Of a DNA stretch of 64,000 nt, positions 46,690-58,480 are shown in pieces; within the stretch, counting starts at the first letter, position 1; every line of letters begins with the position of its first letter. A program made the translations under genes and the position numbers. The notes beneath the pieces were generated by a model. The model searched no databases, was not told the origin of the DNA, and saw only the letters and a program-made list of their open reading frames with translations. Source of the DNA: Sabellastarte sp. h YS-2021 (lineage: Eukaryota > Annelida > Polychaeta > Sabellida > Sabellidae); the NCBI GenBank assembly GCA_964017235.1, contig OZ024929.1, positions 164,719,609 through 164,783,608 on the forward strand. The letters are read 5' to 3'.

Positions 46690-49600
46690 TCATAAAAAAA
46701 CTTTAGCATGTGAAATATCTCCAAAATGTAGGTGAATGAGTTATTTGAGAAATACTGGCTATCTGCAATACTTTTAGTGATAATAGGCATTTACTCATTT
46801 TGAGTAGGTGAGTAATTAGATATGGATCTGAAAATTCACTAATTGAAAGTTCTCCCAAAATTTAGGTGAAGTGAGTTATTTGAGAAATACTGGCTATCTG
46901 CAATACTTTTAGAGATAATTCGCATTTACTCATCTGGAGTAGGTGAGAAATTACCTACAGGTCTGGAACTTCACCATGTGAAAGCTCTTCCAAAGTACAT
47001 GAATGAGTTATTTGATAAAAATTGGGTACCCACAATACTTTTAGAGAAAATTCGCATTTACTCATCTTGAGTAGGTGAGAAATTACCTACAGGTCTGGAA
47101 CTTCACCATGTGAAAGCTCTTCCAAAAGTACATGAATGAGTTATTTGATAAAAATTGGGTACCCACAATACTTTTAGAGATAATTAACATTTACTCATTT
47201 TGAGTAGGCGAGTAATTACCTACGGGGCTGAAACTTCACCAAGTGAAAGCCCTCCCAAAAGTAGATAAATTAGTCATTTGAGAAAAATTGGCTATCTGCA
47301 ATACTTTTAGAGATAATTCGCATTTACTCATTTTGAGTAGGTGAGTAATTAGCTATGGGTCTGAAACTTCACCAAGTGAAAGCTCTCCCAAAAGTAGGTG
47401 AATGAGTTATTGAGAAAAATTGGCTATCCGCAATACTTTTAGAGATAATTTGCATTTACTCATTTTGAGTAGGCGAGTTCTTACCTATGGGTCTGAAACT
47501 TCACCAACTGAATGCTCTCCCAAAAGTCGGTGAATGAATTATTTAAAAAAAAATTGGCAATCTCCTATACTTTTAGAGATAATTCGCATTTACTCATTTT
47601 CAGTAGGTGAGTAATTAGCTATGGGTCTGAAACTTTACCATGTGAAAGCTCTTCCAAAAGTAGATGAATGAGTTATTTGAGAAAAGAATATCTGCAATAC
47701 TTTTAGAAATAATTCACATTTACTCATTTTGAGTAGGCGAGTAATTAGCTATGGGTCTGAAACTTCATCATGTGAAAGCTCTTCCAAAAGTACATGAATG
47801 AGTTATTTGAGAAAAATTGGCTATCTCCTATACTTTTGGAGATAATTAGTATTTACTCATTTTGAGTAGGTGAGAAATTAGCTATGGGGCTGAAACTTCA
47901 CCATGTGAAAGCTCTTCAAAAAGTAGATGAATGAGTTATTTAAGAAAAATTGGCTATCTGCAATACTTTTAGAGATAATTAGCATTTACTCATTTTGAGT
48001 AGGCGAGTAATTAGCTACAGGCATGAAACTTCACCATGTGAAAGGTCTCCCAAAAGTAGATGAATGAGTTATTTGAGAAAAATTGGCTACCTGCAATGCT
48101 TTTAGAGATAATTGGCATTTACTCATTTTGAGTAGGTGAGTAATTAGCTACGGGTCTGAAACTTCACCAAGTGAAAGCTCTCCCAAAAGTAGGCGAATGA
48201 GTTATTTGAGAAAAATTGGCTATCCGCAATACTTTTAGAGATAATTACCATTTACTCATTTTGAGTAGGTGAGTAATCAGCTACGGGTCTGAAATTTCAC
48301 CAAGTGAAAGCTCTCCCAAAAGTAGGTGAATGAGTTATTTGAGAAAAATTGGCTATCTGCAATACTTTTAGAGATAATTCGCATTTACTCATTTTCAGTA
48401 GGTGAGTAATTAGCTATGGGTCTGAAACTTCATCACGTGAAAGCTCTTCCAAAAGTAGATGAATGAGTTATTTGAGAAAAATTGGCTATCTGCAATACTT
48501 TCAGAGATAATTCCCATTTACTCATTTTGAGTAGGCGAGTAATTAGCTATGGATCTGAAACTTCACCATGTGAAAGCTGTCCCAAAAGTAGATGAATGAG
48601 TTATTTGAGAAAAATTGGCTATCTCCTATACTTTTAGAGATAATTCACATTTACTCATTTTGAGTAGGTGAGAAATTAGCTATGGGGCTGAAACTTCACC
48701 AAGTGAAAGCTCTCCCAAAAGTAGGTGAATGAGTTATTTGAGAAAAATTGGGTATCTGCAATACTTTTAGAGATAATTCGCATTTACTCATTTTGAGTAG
48801 GTGAGTAATTAGCTACAGGCGTGAAACTTCACCATGTGAAAGCTCTCCCAAAAGTAGATGAATGAGTTATTTGAGAAAAATTGGCTATCTGCAATGCTTT
48901 GAGAGATAATTCGCATTTACTCATTTTGAGTAGGTGAGTAATTAGCTATGGGTCTGAAACTTCAAGTGAAAGCTGTCCCAAAAGTAGGTGAATGAGTTAT
49001 TTGAGAAAAATTGGCTATCTGCAATACTTTTAGAGATGATTAGCATTTACTCACTTTGAGTAGGTGAGTAATCAGCTACGGGTCTGAAACTTCACCAAGT
49101 GAAAGCTCTCCCAAAAGTAGGTGAATGAGTTATTTGACAAAAATTGGCTATCTGCAATACTTTTAGAGATAATTCGCATTTACTCATTTTGAGTAGGTGA
49201 GTAATTAGCTATGGGTCTGAAACTTCACCATGTGAAAGCTCCTCCAAAAGTAGATGAATGAATTATTTGAGAAAAATTGGCTATCTGCAATACTTTCAGA
49301 GATAATTCGCATTTACTCATTTTGAGTAGGCGAGTAATTAGCTATGGGTCTGAAACTTCATCATGTGAAAGCTCTTCCAAAAGTAGATGAATGAGTTATT
49401 TGACAAAAATTGGCTATCTGCAATACTTTTAGAGATAATACGCATTTACTCATTTTGAGTAGGTGAATAATTAGCTACGGGTCTGAAATTTCACCAAGTG
49501 AAAGCTCTCCCAAAAGTAGGTGAATGAGTTATTTGAGAAAAATTGGCTATCCGCAATACTTTTAGAGATAATTAGCATTTACTCATTTTGAGTAGGTGAG

Positions 49601-51870
49601 TAATCAGCTACGGGTCTGAAATTTCACCAAGTGAAAGCTCTCCCAAAAGTAGGTGAATGAGTTTTTTGAGAAAAATTGGGTATCTGCAATACTTTTAGAG
49701 ATAATTCGCATTTACTCATTTTGAGTAGGTGAGTAATTAGCTATGGGTCTGAAACTTCACCACGTGAAAGCTCTTCCAAAAGTAGATGAATGAGTTATTT
49801 GAGAAAAATTGGCTATCTGCAAGACTTTCAGAGATAATTAGCATTTACTCATTTTGAGTAGGCGAGTAATTAGCTATGGATCTGAAACTTCACCATGTGA
49901 AAGCTGTCCCAAAAGTAGATGAATGAGTTATTTGAGAAAAATTGGCTATCTCCTATACTTTTAGAGATAATTCACATTTACTCATTTTGAGTAGGCGAGT
50001 AATTAGCTATGGGTCTGAAACTTCATCATGTGAAAGCTCTTCCAAAAGTAGATGAATGAGTTATTTGACAAAAATTGGCTATCTGCAATACTTTTAGAGA
50101 TAATACGCATTTACTCATTTTGAGTAGGTGAATAATTAGCTACGGGTCTGAAATTTCACCAAGTGAAAGCTCTCCCAAAAGTAGGTGAATGAGTTATTTG
50201 AGAAAAATTGGCTATCCGCAATACTTTTAGAGATAATTAGCATTTACTCATTTTGAGTAGGTGAGTAATCAGCTACGGGTCTGAAATTTCACCAAGTGAA
50301 AGCTCTCCCAAAAGTAGGTGAATGAGTTTTTTGAGAAAAATTGGGTATCTGCAATACTTTTAGAGATAATTCGCATTTACTCATTTTGAGTAGGTGAGTA
50401 ATTAGCTATGGGTCTGAAACTTCACCACGTGAAAGCTCTTCCAAAAGTAGATGAATGAGTTATTTGAGAAAAATTGGCTATCTGCAAGACTTTCAGAGAT
50501 AATTAGCATTTACTCATTTTGAGTAGGCGAGTAATTAGCTATGGATCTGAAACTTCACCATGTGAAAGCTGTCCCAAAAGTAGATGAATGAGTTATTTGA
50601 GAAAAATTGGCTATCTCCTATACTTTTAGAGATAATTCACATTTACTCATTTTGAGTAGGTGAGAAATTAACTATGGGGCTGAAACTTCACCATGTGAAA
50701 GCTCTTCCAAAAGTAGATGAATGAGTTATTTGAGAAAAATTGGCTATCTGCAATACTTTTAGAGATAATTTGCATTTACTCATTTTGAGTAGGTGAGTAA
50801 TTAGCTACAGGCGTGAAACTTCACCATGTGAAAGTTCTCCCAAAAGTAGATGAAAGAGTTATTTGAGAAAAATTGGCTATCTGCAATGCTTTGAGAGATA
50901 ATTAGCATTTACTCATTTTGAGTAGGTGAGTAATTAGCTACGGGTCTGAAACTTCACCACGTGAAAGCTGTCCCAAAAGTAGGTGAATGAGTTATTTGAG
51001 AAAAATTGGCTATCTGCAATACTTTTAGAGATAATTAGCATTTACTCATTTTGAGTAGGTGAGTAATCAGCTACGGGTCTGAAACTTCACCAAGTGAAAG
51101 CTCTCCCAAAAGTAGGTGAATGAGTTATTTGACAAAAATTGGCTATCTGCAATACTTTTACAGATAATTCGCATTTACTCATTTTGAGTAGGTGAGTAAT
51201 TAGCTATGGGTCTGAAACTTCACCATGTGACAGCTCTTCCAAAGGTAGATGAATGAATTATTTGAGAAAAATTGGTTATCTGCAATACTTTCAGAGATAA
51301 TTCACATTTACTCATTTTGAGTAGGTGAGTAATTAGCTATGGGTCTGAAACTTCATCATGTGAAAGCTCTTCCAAAAGTAGATGAATGAGTTATTTGACA
51401 AAAATTGGCTATCTGCAATACTTTATGAGATAATTCGCATTTACTCATTTTGAGTAGTTGAGAAATTAGCTACAGGTCTGAAACTTCACCAAGTGAAAGC
51501 TCTCCCAAAATTAGGTGAATGAGTTATTTGAGAAAAATTGGCTATCTTCTATACTTTTAGAGATAATTAGCATTTACTCATTTTGAGTAGATGAGAAATT
51601 AGCTATGGGTCTGAAACTTCACCATGTGAAAGCTCTTCCAAAAGTATATGAATGAATTATTTGAGAAAAATTGGCTATCTGCAATACTTTTAGAGATAAT
51701 TAGCATTTACTCATTTTGAGTAGGTGAGTAACTAGCTACGCGTCTGAAACTTCAAGTGAAAGCTCTCCCAAAAGTAGGTGAATGAGTTATTTGAGAATTG
51801 GCTACCTGCAATACTTTTAGAGATAATTCGCATTTACTCATTTTGAGTAGGTGAGTAAGTAGGCCAGAGT
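46690..51870 (-). repeat. ~133-bp satellite array in A3, about 39 monomers
   Basis: Monomer anchors: CATTTACTCATTTTGAGTAG, GTGAGTAATTAGCTA, TCTGAAACTTCACCA, AAAGCTCTCCCAAAAGTAG and TGAATGAGTTATTTGAGAAA. Same satellite as 43640-44763 on the other strand. A five-monomer higher-order repeat of 665 bp is exact or nearly so at about 49330-49995 and 49995-50660. Almost no ORF survives. Confidence 0.93.
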
Positions 51871-51879
51871 TCACCAAAC

Positions 51880-53570
51880 CTTTTTCCCCTTAGCATAGGA
51901 TACTCTAGTACTACCCTGTGGTTCAAAAATTTGCTGGAAATTCCTCTATCTCTTACGGTTTGAGAGATATTTCTGATTTTTCACATTTTCACTAAAAGTA
52001 GCAATAAAGTAGCCATTACTCACTTGTACATTGAGCAACAGTTGTGAAACTTAAATATGTTACAGTTCACAAAAAAGTACATGAACAACATATTTGAGAA
52101 AAATTGTGTAGCTGCAATACTTTTGAAGATATAAGCCATTTACTCATTATGGTTATCATTAAAAATTGAAAAAGTAGCTATTACTCACTTAGCAATGGAC
52201 AAAGTCAAAGTCAAAGTTGGGGTTTTACGTCCCGTTCAACAGCCAGGGTCATATTGGGACAGATCCTCAGAATTGCCACTTGTGGGACTCGAACCCACAG
52301 AGGTGACACACTTAGCAATGGAGATACACTTCCAAATTACTGACCATGTTGTAGCTGTGGAGAAAGTAGCTGAACATCATATTGGAACAAAATTGTGTAG
52401 CTGCAATACTTTTGAAGATATAAGCCATTTACTCATTGACAATTATAAATCATATAATTATATTAGGTAAAAGCGCTATTACTCACTCAAAAGTAGGCCA
52501 AAGTTCACCAAACCTTTTCCCCCTTAGCAATAGGACGCTCTAGTACTACCCTGTGGGTCAAAAAATTGCTCGAAATTGCTCTATCTCTTACGATTTGAGA
52601 GATATTTCTGATTTTTCACATTTTCACTAAAAGTAGCAATAAAGTAGCCATTACTCACTTGTACATTGAGCAACAGTTGTGAAACTTAAATATGTTACAG
52701 TTCACAAAAAAGTACATGAACAACATGTTTGAGAGAAATTGGGTAGCTGCAATACTTTTGAAGATATAAGCCATTTACTCATTATGGTTACCATTAAAAA
52801 TTGAAAAAGTAGCTATTACTCACTTAGCTATAGAGATACAGTTCCAAACCACTGGCCATGTTGTAGCAGTGGAGAAAGTAGCTGAACAACATATTTGAAC
52901 AAAATTGTGTAGCTGCAATACTTTTGAAGATATAAGCCATTTACTGGTTATGGTTATCATTAAAAACTGAAAAAGTAGCTATTACTCACTTAGCTATGGA
53001 GATACACTTCCAAACTACTGATCATGTTGTAGCAGAGGAGAAAGTAGCTGAGCAACATATTGGAACAAAATTGTGCAGCTGCAATACTTTTGAAGATATA
53101 AGCCATTTACTCGTTATGGTTATCATTAAAAATTGAAAAAGTAGCTATTACTCACTTAGCTATGGAGATACACTTGCAAACTACTGACCATGTTGTAGCT
53201 GTGGAGAAAGTAGCTGAACAAGATATTGGAACAAAATTGTGTAGCTGCAATACTTATGAAGATATAAGCCATTTACTCATTATGGCTATAATTAAAAATT
53301 GACAAAGTAGCTATTACTCACTTAGCTATGGAGATACACTTCCAAACTACTGACCATGTTGTAGCTGTGGAGAAAGTAGCTGAACAACATATTAGAACAA
53401 AATACTGTAAATGCAATAGTTTCAGAGTTATAAGCCATATAATTATATTAGCTAAAAGTGCTACTACTCACTCAAAAGTAGGCCAAAGTTCACCAAACCC
53501 CAAAAATATTGAAGAGCAAAAAAATTCATTAGGACTTGTAATTTACCAAAAAGGTGTAACTGTAGTAGTT
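51880..53570 (+). repeat. ~170-bp satellite and flanking repeats in A3
   Basis: Units with TAGCTATTACTCACTTAGCT, GGAGATACACTTCCAAACTA, GTAGCTGTGGAGAAAGTAGC and TGCAATACTTTTGAAGATAT. A longer phrase (AGGCCAAAGTTCACCAAACC ... GATATTTCTGATTTTTCACA) occurs at about 51860-52000 and 52490-52620. ORFs at 52195-52470 and 53328-53588 lie in these repeats. Confidence 0.8.
52200..52308 (-). mobile_element. SINE fragment with 14-bp TSD inside A3
   Basis: Contains the tail GTTGGGGTTTTACGTCCCGT / CAACAGCCAGGGTC and, at the far end, a B-box-like GTGGGACTCGAACCCAC. It is flanked by CACTTAGCAATGGA at 52186-52199 and 52309-52322. Same family as 40325-40540, with a different head. Confidence 0.85.
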
Positions 53571-53647
53571 TCAGAGAAAACTGCGTGACACACGCACGCA
53601 CATGGTGCAAATTATAATCTCCCTCCGGCGAGCCGGACGGGAGATAA

Positions 53648-54507
53648 TTATATATAATACAGTTTAAGACTTGTCACACTAAGCATTTCCAAATAACAGG
53701 GCAAAATACGGAAAAAACGTCCAAAAAGGCACTTGGGCGAGTGTCTATGGCCCTCATACACAGGTTAAATGTCTACTAAAAACCTTCATTTTCGGCATAT
53801 GTAAAAAGGACATAATAATGCATTCTCAGATGGGATTTCAGCTCCATCAATCACATAGTTTAACAGTCACAGGGCTTAAAGGTGGTAAAAAGTCCAAATA
53901 TTGGGTCTCTGTGGGCCTTTAGAGATCTCGATGTGGCTTTCAAATTAAAGCTTCAGACTTAAAATTTGTTACATACTAAGATTACACATAGAATATGTAT
54001 CTAATAAAGTTTGAAACTTCTCAGACTTACCATTTCCAAGTTACAGAGCAAAATATGTGAAAAATGTCTTAAAAGGGTCACTCAGGTGGGTGTTTAAGGT
54101 CCTCATACACAGGTTAAATGTCTACTTGAAGCCTTGATTTTTGGCACATGTAAAAAGAACATAATAATATATTCCCAGATGAGATTTCAGCTCTATCAGT
54201 CACATAGTTTAACAGTCACAGGCCTTAAAATTGGCAAAAAGTCCAAATACTGGGTCTTTATGGGGCCTTCTAGAGACCTAAATGTGGCCTTCAAATTAAA
54301 GCTTCAGACTTAAAATTTGTCACATACTAAGATTACACATAGAATATGCATCTAATACAGTTTGAAACTTCTTAGACTTACCATTTCCAAGTTACAGGGT
54401 AAAATATGTGAAAAATGTCTAAAAATGGTCACTCGGGTGGGGATTTATAGTCCTCATACACAGGTTAAATGTCTTCTTAAAGCCTTAATTTTTGGCACAT
54501 ATATAAA
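53648..54507 (+). repeat. ~348-bp monomers (family-B core) in B2
   Basis: Two and a half units with AGTTTGAAACTTCTCAGACT, ACCATTTCCAAGTTACAG, CTCATACACAGGTTAAATGT, TTTTTGGCACATGTAAAAAG and AGTCCAAATATTGGGTCTCT. Same satellite at 58481-59640 and 60341-60660; diverged forms make up the B1/B3 cores. Confidence 0.88.
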
Positions 54508-56155
54508 CTAGATTGGGCCAACTCGGCGCCAACATATCCCCAGACAGGTCATCACTCACGCCACAGGTTTTGATCGGGAATTTTTTATTTAATCCATTCG
54601 TTGTATGCCATAAATATTGGGAAAAGTTATATGAACTTCAGCACATCAATCTACTAAGTTTATATCTTCCCAAGGAAGATGGTGTATCCCCAGACGTCGA
54701 ATACATAACTCAACAGATCATATTTTCAATCTTCCTGCAATGATAACTCTGAACCTATTTTCAAAGTATTTAAATGATTGATGATTGAATGTCCATTCTA
54801 AATTAATAATCTCAAAAGAGCATATCTGTTTCTATATTTGTTGACATATAAAATATTATTTTTAACTCAACTCATCATACTTTTCAATCTTCCTGCAAAG
54901 GGTAACTCTGAACCTATTTTCAAAGTATTTAAATGATTGATGATTGAATGTCCATTCTAAATTCATAATTCCAAAAGCGTATCTCTGTTTCTATATTTGT
55001 TCACAAATAAAATATTATTTAAAAATCACATATTATTTATATTATTATTTTATTATATTATTTTTAGAATTTGCATTGTTTTTCAGTTATTCATTTCCTC
55101 AATTCCTATATATGTGGTCCATATATATGCAACCTAAATATGTGACACAATCTCAGTTCTGACTCCCTTTGTCTTAGATAATTAGATAATGAAGCAAACA
55201 CCACCTCCCACCCCCACCCCACCTCTCTCCCCTTCTCCACACCTCTCTCACTATTACAGAAGATCTGTATACCTTTGTTTATTTAGTGTCACTCAATAGC
55301 TGGAGGTCCCTGAGGTGGGTGGGGGATAGGGGGTGGGACTACAAAGAGATGGAGTGCTGCAGCACAAATGGTAAACAAACACTCATAATATAAAAGGGGT
55401 AATCAAATACAAAAAGCTCAGTTAATCTTATCACTAAAATAAAATCAAATATATAAATAAGGAATGTCTATTAAAGGCCTAAATTTTGGAGTACATACAA
55501 GAAAAACATATTGATATATTCTCAGATGATATTTCACTTAGATGAGAGACATAGTTTGAAAGCTACAGTGCTTGAAGATGGCAAAAAGTCCATAAATTGG
55601 GTCTCTGTGGGCAATTTTGAGATCTTAAGTCGGCCTAACAGGTAAACCTACAGCCTTTAAATTTTTCACAGACAAGGATTACATATAAGAGTTACATCTA
55701 GTGCAGTTTGAGACTCATCAGAATTACCACTTCCAAATTATAGGGCAAAATAAGTTAAAAATATAGGAAAAAAGTCCTAAGTGGGGTCTTTATGGGCCTC
55801 AAAGACAATTTTCTCCTCAACTTAAAATCTTGATTTTCGGCACATGTACTAAGAATATATTAATGTGTTCTCAGGGAAAATTTGAGGCAGATAAGCCTCA
55901 TAGTTTGTGACCTAGAGGGCTCTAAGTGGCCAAAAGTGCAATTTCTGACCTTAAGGTGGCCATAAGTTCTTCATTATTGGGAGTTTAAGGTCACCTTAAA
56001 ATAGGGATCTTCCTTTGGGCATCCTTAACATGTGTACCAAGTTTGAAAAAAAAATATTAATCCGTTTTTGAGTTATCGCGTACACAAGGAAATTTCTATG
56101 GCGGCGGCGGCAGACCTGAATCCAATATATCCCCGACTTTCGTCTGGGGATATAA
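54508..56155 (+). mobile_element. Family-B element B3 (1648 bp)
   Basis: Same length as B1 and nearly identical by eye (for instance shared AGATGGTGTATCCCCAGACG and CTAGAGGGCTCTAAGTGGCC), so both derive from a recent common source. Ends in the standard GTCTGGGGATATAA at 56155, but the sequence that follows is an endonuclease ORF, not the satellite seen on its left side. Confidence 0.85.
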
Positions 56156-56711
56156 TAATAGTGAGATTTTGGCAGGGAATTTCCTTTGTTTTTATGAAAG
56201 TTGGTTGAAAGATTGTGACACAGATGGTAACCTAACTATTCCTGGTTACAGATTATTCCGAGCAGATAGATCAGATAATTCAGGCAGAGGCGGTGTGGCA
56301 GTGTATGTTAAAGGAGACAGAAACATTGAGGCCAAAATGTATTGCAAAGTGCAAGGTATTGAAGCACTGAGGCTAAGCAGCGAAAGTCTTACTATCTGTG
56401 TAATTTATAGATCCCCTAAAGTTTCTGTTAGTGAACTGAATAGTGCTATTTGTGAGATAATAAATAGTATTGATGGGACCAATCCGACTATTGTGTTAGG
56501 AGATTTTAATGTCAACATTGTAGAAGAGCCACAAAATGTGTTATTTAGTAGCTTGGTTGGCTTCAGGCAAGTTATAACTGGATCAACTTTGGACGGATGT
56601 GCAAACCAATCTTTATTGGACCATGCATATGTAAGAAATTGTTCTGTTTCAAGCTCAGGAATATTACAGACCTATTACAGCGACCATAATCCAATTTATT
56701 TATGCCTGTAA
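56156..56711 (+). pseudogene. APE-type endonuclease domain, 5'-truncated (Helentron-like or non-LTR)
   Basis: Open from the B3 junction to a stop at 56709-56711, about 185 codons, without frameshift and with no proper ATG near the start (TTG at 56169). Motifs: CFYESWLKD (Glu), FRADRS, GRGGVAVYVKG, VIYRSPK, VLGDFNVN, LLDHAYVRN and a C-terminal YYSDHNPIYLCL. Catalytic Glu, GDFN and SDH are all kept. The ORF ends just after SDH, and no RT follows. In non-LTR elements an RT would continue, whereas endonucleases fused to the C-terminus of Helentron Rep-helicase proteins end this way. It has the same orientation as family B, whose 3' end follows at 60340. The Rep and helicase parts are not in the window. 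Helentron origin is inference. Confidence 0.65.
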
Positions 56712-58009
56712 AGGAATGTAATGTTAAAAATGTGTTTACCTTTCAGATGGCATCTGTGTATTACATTTTGTGTGGACCGGTGTGTGTGAAATAATTATGG
56801 TATATAATTTATGGTAAACTGTGATGAATGTGCTGTGATATGTGAACTATGATACATAGAACACAGCGAACAACCAGCAATCTGAAAAAATGTGAGACAT
56901 ATAAAAATGCGAAAGTGATACAAAACCTGCGATCTAATTAGCCTGTGATTAGAGTGAAAAGTTATTGTTATATTTGTGAGAATTTGTTTTATTAGTCATT
57001 TTATTGTTGAATGCAGTAGTTTTGTAAATAAACTGTTTTTTATACTATTTTCTGTAGTTTTGTAAATAAACTGTTTTTTCATACTATTTTCTGTACTTAT
57101 TCCTACTTGTATAACCCTTCCGAATAATCAAGGTTATTTGACATCTGAATGATGCAAAGTTCCAACTAGCACAATTAGTGTCCCTGTTACGGTGATTCAG
57201 CAACAATCAATGCCATATATCTGTGTACAGCAGAAAACAAAAGAGAAAAAAGCAACAATATAAATCAGATGTATGCTTTGTGCACAGCAAATGAAGTATG
57301 TGACACACTATTAATGAAAAGACACACGAATAAGAGTTCAGTAAAGAAATTTTGTGGATATCATACTTGTTTTGTTTTCTTCATAATTCAACATGTATCC
57401 TTCCAAGCCTTCTACAAATTAAGTTGAAGTTGGTTCCATTTATAACAATAAGAAACAGTAAGAGGATATTGCTTTTTAAATGTATCTGTGTACAGCATAA
57501 AAAGAGATGCAGTATAAATTTGATACCTGCTTTGTATATCTAACAGCCTAACACTCTTACTGAGGAGAGAGCTAATGAAGATCTGCACCCCCACTGGGGG
57601 GGTCCACCTCCTGTCAGTGACATGGCAAAGGGGGTGGGGCTTAACTTAACCATCGTCTCTTTTGCCTACTTTAATATGTGTATCAGGTCTCTCCTCCTCT
57701 ACAACCCTCCCCCACTCCCTCCTTTGTCTTATTAGGGGATATAGTCTGTCACTGACACTGTGTAAATAAACATATTGTTATGTAAATGGTATGATATAAC
57801 AGACAACATTTAAACTCAGTGGGTGGGAATGGGTGGATCTGTTTTTTCTGTAACAGTCTCTTCAGTATTAATAAATGAAATGTATATTAAAAGGGGCAAT
57901 AAAATACTAACAAATCATAAATGGTCCAGTGTATCCATTTTACAAAGTTAACTTACTTAATCTCATGAGCAATAAAAAAAAAATCAAACATATCAATAAG
58001 AAATGTCGA
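56712..58009 (+). other. 3' region downstream of the endonuclease
   Basis: AT-rich, mostly unique. A ~42-bp phrase with TTTTGTAAATAAACTGTTTT occurs twice in tandem at about 57018-57098 and includes AATAAA, a possible poly(A) signal. 57560-57850 resembles the AATGG/CTCCC-rich part of B elements. No second ORF of note. Confidence 0.5.
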
Positions 58010-58480
58010 TAGGGAAAATTATATTGCCAGATGCAGTTGAATAAAACTGGGCCAGTTGAGGGTTAAAAATCCCCTATTTTTACTACATAAGGCTATAATT
58101 TCATTAATATTTGGGACTTAAAGCTCACCAGAAAATAACAGTGTCCATTTTGCCTACTTGAATATGTTTAACCAGTTTCATATTAAAAAGTTAAAAAACT
58201 CAGCAAGCAGAGAGATAACACACAAAAATAAGTTCTTAAAAGCCTAAGATAGCCATAACATTATTAATATTCAAAATTTAAATAGACAGGCACTTCCTTT
58301 GAAAAATTCAAAGATTTCAGCTCTATGAGCCACATAGTTCGACAGTTACAGGGCTTTAAAGTGGCATAATATCCATAAATTGGGTCTCTGTGGGCATTTT
58401 ACAATTGTTAAAGAGACCTTAGCAATTAAACTACAGAACTGAAACTTTTTGGGGGACATACACAACAAACAAAAATTATA
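58010..58480 (+). repeat. B2-like segment containing the empty site of A3
   Basis: Closely parallels 45750-46175 (GTTGAGGGTTAAAAATCCCC, AGTTCTTAAAAG, TTTTTGGGGGACATACA), then passes straight into TTATATATAATACAG at 58476, exactly where A3 sits in the other copy. Confidence 0.85.

Larger units (their letters stand above)
46176..53647 (+). mobile_element. Family-A element A3 (7.5 kb) inside B2
   Basis: Starts CAAGACCACTGCCGTGGTAT followed by GTATCTCCCGCC. Ends with a CACACGCACGCAC microsatellite and a hairpin (ATCTCCC-TCCGGC / GCCGGAC-GGGAGAT), then AA. An unoccupied relative of the target occurs at 58466-58490: left flank ACAAACAAAAA and right flank TTATATATAATACAG are directly joined there. 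So the insertion is between A and T, without duplication. The near-5' part (46200-46440) has non-satellite text resembling 51880-52000. Confidence 0.82.
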
